Assembly (NCBI GenBank): GCA_900772835.1
Contig: CAAGSA010000069.1
Coordinates: 1 to 11,951 of the forward strand
Direction of reading: 5' to 3'
DNA: 11,951 nucleotides
Origin: an uncultured Prevotella sp.
GTDB lineage: Bacteria > Bacteroidota > Bacteroidia > Bacteroidales > Bacteroidaceae
Shown in pieces: positions 6,588 to 11,951 of the stretch. The notes under the pieces are model-generated. The model was not told where the DNA came from. It made no database searches and saw only the letters and a list, made by a program, of their open reading frames with translations. The position numbers and the translations under genes were made by a program. Within the stretch, counting starts at the first letter, position 1. Each line of letters starts with the position of its first letter.

Positions 6588-8678
6588 ATGGAAGGAAATA
6601 TTACAGATAAGAACAATCGAAAGAACCCATTCTTCGAACCCTACAAGACACCGCACGAAACCGTGCCGTTCGGCCAAATAAGGCTTGAGGACTACGAAGA
6701 TGCGTTCCTCGAAGGCATACGCAGAGACGACGAGCAGATACAGAAGACAATAGACAACCCTGCCGAACCGACGTTCGACAATACCATAATCAACGTTGAC
6801 GACGACAAGGACGGCTACTATGACCTCCTGTCGCGTGTGTCTACCGTGTTCTTCAATCTGCTCAGTGCAGAGACGAACGACGAGATGGATGCACTGGCGC
6901 AGAAAATGCAGCCCGTGCTCACGAAGCATGCCAACGACGTGAGGCTGAACAAACGCCTGTTCGAACGCATCAAGACAGTCTACGACAACCACCGCGAACT
7001 GACGCCGGAGGAACAGCGGCTGCTCGACAACTGCTATGACGGGTTTGTGCGCAGCGGTGCATTGCTCAGCGACGACGGCAAGGAAAAGCTGCGCCGGCTG
7101 ACCGAAGAGGCAAGCATGCTGTCGCTCCAGTTCTCGCAGAACCTGCTGAAGGAAAACAAGGCGTTCATACTGAACATCACCGATGTGGAAGACCTCGACG
7201 GACTGCCCGATACGGCACGCGAGGCAGCAGCCGTGGCGGCAAAGGAGCACGGCAAGGAGGGATGGGTGTTTACGCTCGACTTTCCGAGCTACGGTCCGTT
7301 TATGACATATTCCACACGCCGCGCACTGCGGCAGGAACTCTATATGCAGCGCAACAAGGTGTGTACGCACGACAATGCGGAAAACAACCTCGAGATATGC
7401 AAGAAGATAGTGAACCTGCGTCGCGAGATAGCGCAGCTGCTCGGTTTTGGAACCTATGCCGACTATGTGCTGAAGCACCGTATGGCAAGTTCTGCAAAGA
7501 ACGTGTACAAGTTGCTCGATGACCTGATTGACGCCTATATGCCGACGGCACGCGAGGAAGTGGCAGACATCGAGGCAATGGCAAAAAGCATAGAGGGCGA
7601 CAGCTTCAAGATGGAGCCGTGGGACTTCAGCTTCTATTCGCACAAGCTGCAGCTCGAACGCTTCAATCTCGACTCGGAGATGCTGCGCCCGTATTTCGAA
7701 CTCGGCAAAGTGATAAAGGGAGTGTTCGGACTCGCCAATACACTCTATGGCATAACATTCAAGGAAAACAAGGATATTCCTGTATACCATCCCGATGTGA
7801 AAGCATACGAGGTGTTCGACAGGGACGGTTCGTATCTCGCCGTGTTCTACGCCGACTTCCATCCGCGCAAAGGCAAGCAGGGCGGGGCATGGATGACGGA
7901 ATACCAGGGACAGTGGATTGACCGCAAGGGAGTGAATGTGCGTCCGCACGTGAGCGTGGTGATGAATCTGACGAAGCCGACCGACGAGAAACCGGCGCTG
8001 CTGACGCTCGGCGAGGTGGAGACATTCCTGCATGAATTCGGACATTCGCTCCACGGAATGTTCGCCAACACACGCTTTGAGAGCCTTTCGGGAACGAACG
8101 TATGGTGGGATTTCGTGGAACTGCCGTCGCAGTTTATGGAGAACTATGCCGTGGAGAAAGAGTTCCTGCGCACGTTCGCTTTCCATTACCAGACGGGAGA
8201 GCCGCTCCCCGACGAGCTGATCGAGCGTATCGTGAAGAGCCGCAATTTCATGGCGGCATACGGATGTATGCGTCAGGTGAGCTTCGGATTGCTGGACATG
8301 GCATACTATACGAAGAAAGAGCCGTTCACCGACGACATAATACCGTTCGAGAAACAGGCATGGGCAAAGGCAATGGTGCAGGAACAGCTGCCGGACACCT
8401 GTATGACGGTGCAGTTCAGCCATATCATGGCAGGAGGATATGCAGCCGGATACTACAGCTACAAATGGGCGGAGGTGCTGGATGCCGATGCATTCAGCGT
8501 GTTCAAGAAAAACGGAATATTCGACCGCAAGACGGCACAGAGCTTCCGCGACAACATCCTGTCGAAGGGCGGCACTGAACATCCTATGACTCTATATAAG
8601 CGTTTCCGTGGCTGTGAGCCGACAATCGACGCGCTGCTGGAGAGAAACGGGATAAAGAGAAAGAGTAATAAGGAATGA
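6588..8678 (+). CDS. dcp: M3-family zinc metallopeptidase, peptidyl-dipeptidase Dcp type
   Basis: This 696-residue enzyme belongs to the thimet-oligopeptidase family, in which Dcp removes C-terminal dipeptides and oligopeptidase A cleaves short peptides. The zinc site is complete: HEFGH with His482, Glu483 (catalytic) and His486, and Glu511 in WDFVELPSQFMENY, 29 residues after the first His as in the family. Upstream is the conserved FYADFHPRKGKQGGAW segment, and near the C-terminus GGYAAGYYSYKWAEVLDADAF (from about 616) with the substrate-binding tyrosines. The length matches E. coli Dcp and OpdA (about 680). No signal peptide or lipobox is seen, so a cytoplasmic role in peptide turnover is expected. 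The start at 6588 is preferred over a TTG at 6561 because the latter overlaps the promoter box. Dcp versus OpdA specificity cannot be settled by eye. Probably cotranscribed with the deaminase 40 nt downstream. Confidence 0.93.
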   Translation: MEGNITDKNNRKNPFFEPYKTPHETVPFGQIRLEDYEDAFLEGIRRDDEQIQKTIDNPAEPTFDNTIINVDDDKDGYYDLLSRVSTVFFNLLSAETNDEMDALAQKMQPVLTKHANDVRLNKRLFERIKTVYDNHRELTPEEQRLLDNCYDGFVRSGALLSDDGKEKLRRLTEEASMLSLQFSQNLLKENKAFILNITDVEDLDGLPDTAREAAAVAAKEHGKEGWVFTLDFPSYGPFMTYSTRRALRQELYMQRNKVCTHDNAENNLEICKKIVNLRREIAQLLGFGTYADYVLKHRMASSAKNVYKLLDDLIDAYMPTAREEVADIEAMAKSIEGDSFKMEPWDFSFYSHKLQLERFNLDSEMLRPYFELGKVIKGVFGLANTLYGITFKENKDIPVYHPDVKAYEVFDRDGSYLAVFYADFHPRKGKQGGAWMTEYQGQWIDRKGVNVRPHVSVVMNLTKPTDEKPALLTLGEVETFLHEFGHSLHGMFANTRFESLSGTNVWWDFVELPSQFMENYAVEKEFLRTFAFHYQTGEPLPDELIERIVKSRNFMAAYGCMRQVSFGLLDMAYYTKKEPFTDDIIPFEKQAWAKAMVQEQLPDTCMTVQFSHIMAGGYAAGYYSYKWAEVLDADAFSVFKKNGIFDRKTAQSFRDNILSKGGTEHPMTLYKRFRGCEPTIDALLERNGIKRKSNKE

Positions 8679-8718
8679 GGCTTGAAGAGAAATAAATCAG
8701 AAATATAAATTTTCCGGT

Positions 8719-9156
8719 ATGGACATCAAACAACTGAAACTCGACCTGCGCTATCTGCGCATGGCAACAATCTGGGCAGAGAACAGCTATTGTGTTCGAC
8801 GCCAGGTGGGGTGCCTCGTGGTTAAAGACAAGATGATAATAAGCGACGGCTACAACGGAACGCCGAGCGGATTCCCTAACGTGTGCGAGGATGAAGGCAA
8901 CGTGACGTACCCTTACGTGCTCCATGCCGAGGCAAACGCCATAACGAAACTGGCGCGCAGTTCGAACAACAGTGACGGGGCAACGCTCTACGTGACCGAT
9001 TCCCCCTGCATAGAATGTGCGAAACTTATAATACAGGCAGGAATAAAACGGGTTGTCTATGCCAGGGAGTACCGCCTTACCGACGGCATCGACCTGCTGC
9101 GCCGGGCAAACATCGAAGTGATACATCTTAATCCAGAAGACAATGAGACAAAATAG
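8719..9156 (+). CDS. Deoxycytidylate (dCMP) deaminase
   Basis: The 145-residue product is a zinc-dependent cytidine/deoxycytidylate deaminase of the dCMP deaminase (ComEB/DCTD) type. It converts dCMP to dUMP, the substrate of thymidylate synthase. The zinc site is HAEANAI (His69, with Glu71 as proton shuttle) and PCIECAK (Cys97 and Cys100). The N-terminal region has YNGTPSGFPN, typical of the dCMP branch and its substrate pocket, rather than of tRNA adenosine or free cytidine deaminases. Its length is normal. It starts 40 nt after the M3 peptidase gene and overlaps the next gene by 14 bp, so translation is probably coupled with the protease. The downstream folate gene also touches thymidylate supply, which may be coincidence. 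Confidence 0.94.
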   Translation: MDIKQLKLDLRYLRMATIWAENSYCVRRQVGCLVVKDKMIISDGYNGTPSGFPNVCEDEGNVTYPYVLHAEANAITKLARSSNNSDGATLYVTDSPCIECAKLIIQAGIKRVVYAREYRLTDGIDLLRRANIEVIHLNPEDNETK

Positions 9157-10762
9157 ACCGAACAGGCTCACGCCGCTTCTTATGGCGGTGTGTACGGTTG
9201 TGGGAGTGGTGATAGGTACATTCTATGCCAACCACTTTTCCGGTAACCGCCTGAACATCATCAATTCAGGCAGCAACCGACTGAACAACCTGCTGCATAT
9301 CATTGATGACCAGTATGTGGATGCTGTGAATATCGATTCGCTCGTGGATATTGCGATACCGCAGATTCTGTCAGACCTTGATCCTCACTCAGTGTATATC
9401 AGTGCTGCCGACGTGCAGAAGACACAGGACGATTTGAAGGCATCGTTCTCGGGCATCGGAGTGGAGTTCGTGATACGGCAGGACACCATACACGTGCAGA
9501 ACGTTATAAAGAACGGTCCTGCCGAGAGGGCGGGAGTGTGCGCCGGCGACAAGATCGTGATGGTCGACGGCAAGCCGTTCGTCGGGAAGGTGGTGACAAA
9601 CGAGGAAGCGATGCGAAGGCTGAAAGGTCCCAAGGGAACGAAAGTGAAGGTGGGGGTGGTGCGCTTTGGAACGAAGAGCGTGAAGCAGTTTACCATAACG
9701 CGCGCCGACATTCCGCAGAAGAGCATCTCTGCCGTGTATATGCTTGACGAAAACACGGGCTACATAAAGATAAAGAACTTCGGCGAGAATACTTATGCAG
9801 AGCTGCTCGTGGCACTTGCCGAACTGTCGCAGGAAGGTTTCGGAAATCTGGTCATCGACCTGCGCGACAACACCGGAGGATATCTGGAATCGGCTGTGCA
9901 GATGATAAACGAATTCCTGCCGAAGAACAAACTCATCGTGTATACCGAGGGACGCAAGTCGCCGCGCCAGGATTTCAAGAGCGACGGCAGGGGCAGCTAT
10001 CAGAGGATTCCTCTTGTGGTGCTCATCAACGAGGCTTCCGCTTCGGCATCAGAGATATTCGCCGGTGCAATACAGGACAACGACCGTGGAACGATAATCG
10101 GTCGCCGTTCGTTCGGCAAGGGACTCGTGCAGAAGCAGATGGAGTTCCCGGACGGCAGCATGATACGTCTGACTACCGCGCGCTACTACACACCATCCGG
10201 GCGCTGCATACAGAAACCATACACAGGCGGCGACAATGCCGATTATGAGGAAGACCTGCTCGTACGCTACCAGCATGGAGAGTTCTTCTCGCAGGACAGC
10301 ATAAAGCACACCGGTCCGGCATACCACACGTCTATAGGGCGTACCGTTTATGGAGGTGGAGGAATAACGCCCGACATCTTTGTGCCTGAGGACACGCTTG
10401 GTATGACTTCGTATTTCAAGGAGGCAAGCATGACGGGACTCATTCTGCAGTTCGCCTTCACCTATACCGACAATAACCGTGTGAAGCTGAATACATACAA
10501 GGATATGATGGAGCTGAGCGAATATCTGCGCAAGCAGAACACCGTGGAACAGTTTGCCGTGTTTGCCAACAAAAACGGATTGCAGCGCCGCAATCTGATG
10601 ATAAGGAAGTCGCACGGTCTGCTTGAACGTTCCATCAACGGACGCATAATATACAATATGCTTGACGACAACGCGTTCATGCAGTATATAAACAGGGATG
10701 ACCGTGTGATACAGACGGCACTCGATGTGTTCAACAGTGGAAGTGCATTTCCCAAGAAATGA
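9143..10762 (+). CDS. S41 C-terminal processing protease (Ctp) with PDZ domain
   Basis: The 539-residue protease is anchored or exported by an N-terminal hydrophobic segment (about residues 9-31) and should act in the periplasm, trimming or degrading envelope proteins from their C-termini. A short helical region containing YVDAVNIDSLVDIAIPQILSDLDPHSVYI is followed by a PDZ domain (about 95-180, GIGVEF...GPAERAGVCAGDKIVMVDG) and the S41 catalytic core. The Ser-Lys-Gln triad is visible: Ser301 in NEASASASE, Lys326 in RSFGKGLVQ (25 residues later) and Gln330. A C-terminal extension of about 150 residues after the core is usual for Bacteroidetes members. The start at 9143 overlaps the deaminase end by 14 bp. 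A tandem repeat begins right after its stop codon. Which substrates it cuts is unknown. Confidence 0.94.
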   Translation: MRQNRPNRLTPLLMAVCTVVGVVIGTFYANHFSGNRLNIINSGSNRLNNLLHIIDDQYVDAVNIDSLVDIAIPQILSDLDPHSVYISAADVQKTQDDLKASFSGIGVEFVIRQDTIHVQNVIKNGPAERAGVCAGDKIVMVDGKPFVGKVVTNEEAMRRLKGPKGTKVKVGVVRFGTKSVKQFTITRADIPQKSISAVYMLDENTGYIKIKNFGENTYAELLVALAELSQEGFGNLVIDLRDNTGGYLESAVQMINEFLPKNKLIVYTEGRKSPRQDFKSDGRGSYQRIPLVVLINEASASASEIFAGAIQDNDRGTIIGRRSFGKGLVQKQMEFPDGSMIRLTTARYYTPSGRCIQKPYTGGDNADYEEDLLVRYQHGEFFSQDSIKHTGPAYHTSIGRTVYGGGGITPDIFVPEDTLGMTSYFKEASMTGLILQFAFTYTDNNRVKLNTYKDMMELSEYLRKQNTVEQFAVFANKNGLQRRNLMIRKSHGLLERSINGRIIYNMLDDNAFMQYINRDDRVIQTALDVFNSGSAFPKK

Positions 10763-10891
10763 CAGGAACTGATTGTAGTCATAGACAGAAGCAGATAGGA
10801 AAAGAACCAGTAACTGATATAAACGGATGTCGTAGCAGATAGAAAAATATACAGTAACTGATATAAACATAGATTGTAACAGACAGGAAAA
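10763..10891. repeat. 44-45 bp tandem repeat, nearly three copies
   Basis: Two alternating elements recur with a period of 44-45 bp. Element A is CAGTAACTGATATAAAC at 10808-10824 and 10852-10868 (identical), with a diverged copy CAGGAACTGAT at 10763-10773. Element B is AGCAGATAGGAAAA at 10790, AGCAGATAGAAAAA at 10834 and AACAGACAGGAAAA at 10878. The core CAGTAACTG is itself a palindrome (CAGT-A-ACTG). The array fills the gap between the ctp stop codon and the folate gene leader. It is too short and too alike between copies to be CRISPR. Function unknown: it could be a slippage-made minisatellite or a set of protein-binding sites. Confidence 0.8.
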
Positions 10892-10929
10892 GAGGCTGTA
10901 GGTTTGTTTGTCCGCAGCGCCTCTTTCCT
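10885..10929 (+). other. Bulged hairpin before the folate cyclo-ligase gene
   Basis: AGGAAAAGAGGCTG (10885-10898) can pair with CAGCGCCTCTTTCCT (10915-10929) with small bulges, around a 16-nt loop. The right arm ends 16 nt before the start codon at 10946. The left arm is part of the last tandem-repeat copy. There is no T-run after it, so it is not a standard terminator. It could be a processing or attenuation structure in a ctp read-through transcript. Confidence 0.4.
10899..10906 (+). promoter_or_regulatory. Candidate promoter -7 box (TAGGTTTG)
   Basis: TAGGTTTG matches TAnnTTTG and lies 39 nt before the folate gene ATG. A TTG at 10874-10876 is 22 nt upstream, longer than usual. If active, it would let this gene be expressed apart from ctp. 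Confidence 0.3.
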
Positions 10930-10945
10930 GGCAAAAGCAGCCGAT

Positions 10946-11482
10946 ATGGAAAAAAAGGAATTGAGAAAAGAAGTGCGTTTTCGTAAGAAGCAGCACACCG
11001 ATGCAGAGCTCAAGGCACTTTCGCAACCTATAATGCGGAAGCTCCTTGAGCTTTCGTGTATTCGAGAAGCGAGTGTAGTGATGATGTACTGTGCCTTGCC
11101 CGACGAGGTGTATACGCTTGATGCCATCCATCAGCTGAAGGCTGAAGGCAAGAGGGTGGTGCTTCCGGTGGTTACGGGTGAGACCACGATGGAACTGCGC
11201 GAGTATGAGAGTGATGCCGACCTGCATATCGGCAGCTTCAATATTCCGGAGCCTTGCGGCAGACTGTTTGCCGATTACGATAAGATAGATGTCGTAGTGG
11301 CACCCGGAATGGGGTTCGACCGCTGTGGAAACCGCATGGGCAGGGGCAAGGGCTACTACGACCGCTTCTTGCAGCAGGTGCCTGGGGCAAGAAAAGTGGG
11401 CGTGTGCTTCCCGTTCCAGAAGTTCGACAGCATTCCTGCCGATGAGCATGATGTGGCAATGGAGATGGTGATAAGCGGATAA
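10946..11482 (+). CDS. 5-formyltetrahydrofolate cyclo-ligase
   Basis: The 178-residue enzyme uses ATP to convert 5-formyltetrahydrofolate to 5,10-methenyltetrahydrofolate, returning the stored folate to the one-carbon pool. Family features are the basic N-terminal helix (KKELRKEVRFRKKQ), the YCALPDEVYT segment that contributes to the folate site, and the C-terminal ATP-binding motif APGMGFD...GNRMGRGKGYYDRFL, with RGKGYYD at 133-139. Its length is normal (about 180-200). The ATG at 10946 is chosen because an upstream TTG at 10904 would add 14 unrelated residues and overlap the promoter-like box and hairpin. The gene shares its strand with the upstream housekeeping run but is set apart by the tandem repeat. 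Its stop codon is 2 nt from that of the convergent DUF721 gene. Confidence 0.95.
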   Translation: MEKKELRKEVRFRKKQHTDAELKALSQPIMRKLLELSCIREASVVMMYCALPDEVYTLDAIHQLKAEGKRVVLPVVTGETTMELREYESDADLHIGSFNIPEPCGRLFADYDKIDVVVAPGMGFDRCGNRMGRGKGYYDRFLQQVPGARKVGVCFPFQKFDSIPADEHDVAMEMVISG

Positions 11483-11484
11483 GT

Positions 11485-11775
11485 TCAGTATATCCTGATG
11501 TCGGCGATTACCATGCTGCCCACAGCTTCGTTCAGCCGGCGTGCAAGCTGCGACTTCATCATCGAGAGGTCGCCGCGCAGGGCTGGATTTGTAATCTGCA
11601 CGTAGAGAGTCTGGTTCTTGATGAATTTCCTGCCGGTATATGCAGCCACGCCGCTGCCTGCAACCTTGTCCCAAGCGGCAAGGATGCGGTGCTGGTTGAG
11701 CGGAGTTTCAAGTCCGTTCTGTCGCAGACAAAGGTTTAGAACGTCTGCCAGATTCTGTACGTCGCGTCTGAACAT
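11485..11775 (-). CDS. DUF721 protein, DciA-like
   Basis: The 96-residue product belongs to the DUF721 family, which includes DciA, the loader or operator of the replicative helicase DnaB in bacteria lacking DnaC. Seen here are the N-terminal helix RRDVQNLADVLNLCLRQNGLE, the conserved ILAAWDKVAGSGVAAYT with Trp35 and Gly40, and the strand-helix segment TLYVQITNPALRGDLSMMKSQLARRLN typical of the KH-like fold. It is short, consisting of the DUF721 domain alone, as in other Bacteroidetes members. The ATG at 11775 is preferred to a TTG at 11805, which would add ten residues without family look. In many Bacteroidales this gene directly follows recF; here recF is 10 kb away and faces the other way. 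Whether it truly works as DciA in this phylum is inference. Confidence 0.88.
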   Translation of the reverse strand: MFRRDVQNLADVLNLCLRQNGLETPLNQHRILAAWDKVAGSGVAAYTGRKFIKNQTLYVQITNPALRGDLSMMKSQLARRLNEAVGSMVIADIRIY

Positions 11776-11810
11776 ATTCCATTGAGATTTAGTCAATATG
11801 AACAATTTGA

Positions 11811-11851
11811 AAAAAGGAGAGACTGTCCGTTATAGGAAGTCTCTCCTTTTT
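11811..11851 (-). terminator. Strong terminator downstream of tRNA-Thr
   Basis: AAAAAGGAGAGACT (11811-11824) and AGTCTCTCCTTTTT (11838-11851) form a perfect 14-bp stem with a 13-nt loop. Read on the minus strand it ends in a T-run and starts 6 nt after the tRNA-Thr 3' end, so it should stop tRNA transcription. It is symmetrical and could work in both directions, shielding the tRNA from rightward read-through. Confidence 0.85.
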
Positions 11852-11856
11852 CTTTG

Positions 11857-11930
11857 AGCCTCTTGTCGGATTCGAACCAACGACCCCGAGATTACAAATC
11901 ACGTGCTCTGGCCAACTGAGCTAAAGAGGC
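11857..11930 (-). tRNA. tRNA-Thr (anticodon TGT)
   Basis: The 74-nt cloverleaf has the acceptor stem GCCTCTT/AAGAGGC, the D stem GCTC/GAGC with a 9-nt loop, the anticodon loop TTTGTAA (anticodon TGT, reading ACA and probably other ACN codons), the T stem GTTGG/CCGAC with one G-U pair, and the T loop TTCGAAT. The anticodon stem CGTGA/TCTCG has a T-T mismatch in its third pair, and the discriminator base is T. CCA is not encoded. The promoter must lie to the right of the window. Confidence 0.93.
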
Positions 11931-11951
11931 GGGTGGGCAAGCTACTTGTAT

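Noticed and set aside
6567..8582. 671-codon open frame on the minus strand opposite the M3 peptidase gene
   Set aside because: It mirrors a well-supported gene whose codon use avoids TTA, CTA and TCA, which keeps the opposite strand free of stops. The translation is His/Cys/Val-rich with no family motif.
10763..10891. Tandem repeat considered as a small CRISPR array
   Set aside because: Under three copies, the segments between the repeated elements are themselves similar, and there are no cas genes nearby.
10049..11674. 541-codon open frame on the minus strand across the ctp end, the tandem repeat and the folate gene
   Set aside because: It covers two firm genes on the other strand and the repeat, and its translation simply shows the repeat and antisense composition.

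Overview
The window looks like chromosomal core DNA from a Bacteroidota bacterium of the order Bacteroidales, most likely Prevotella or a close relative. The reasons are Bacteroidetes-type promoters (a TTTG or TTG box about 19 bp before TAnnTTTG), start codons without clear Shine-Dalgarno sites, tRNA genes without an encoded CCA, a membrane-anchored AraC regulator and a short DUF721 protein. I see no transposase, integrase, phage gene or CRISPR array. The genus is an inference from gene content and style; no 16S or marker search was possible.

Layout, left to right. Positions 1-338 are gene-free and hold divergent promoter-like boxes and the recF leader. recF (339-1439, +) follows, then a 614-bp gene-free stretch rich in inverted repeats. 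tRNA-Phe(GAA) (2054-2126, -) has a textbook promoter and terminator. Next comes a signalling block: a polytopic membrane AraC-family regulator (2363-3442), a stand-alone receiver (3672-4043), a periplasm-sensing histidine kinase (4052-6025) and a second stand-alone receiver (6126-6491). Together the last three look like a hybrid histidine kinase broken into separate proteins, with no DNA-binding output domain of their own.

The right part is a housekeeping run, all on +: an M3 zinc peptidase of the Dcp/OpdA type (6588-8678), dCMP deaminase (8719-9156), an S41 C-terminal processing protease with a PDZ domain (9143-10762, overlapping the deaminase by 14 bp), a 44-45 bp tandem repeat, and 5-formyltetrahydrofolate cyclo-ligase (10946-11482). 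A DUF721 (DciA-like) gene (11485-11775, -) converges on it with 2 nt between the stop codons. A strong hairpin terminator separates DUF721 from tRNA-Thr(TGT) (11857-11930, -).

Functionally, recF and DUF721 relate to DNA replication and repair. dCMP deaminase (dUMP supply) and the folate cyclo-ligase (one-carbon pool) both feed thymidylate synthesis. The M3 peptidase and the Ctp protease degrade or process proteins in the cytoplasm and envelope. No dramatic new system is evident. The points most worth a second look are the split phosphorelay, the tandem repeat between ctp and the folate gene, the structured gap after recF, and the operator-like palindrome at the M3 peptidase start.
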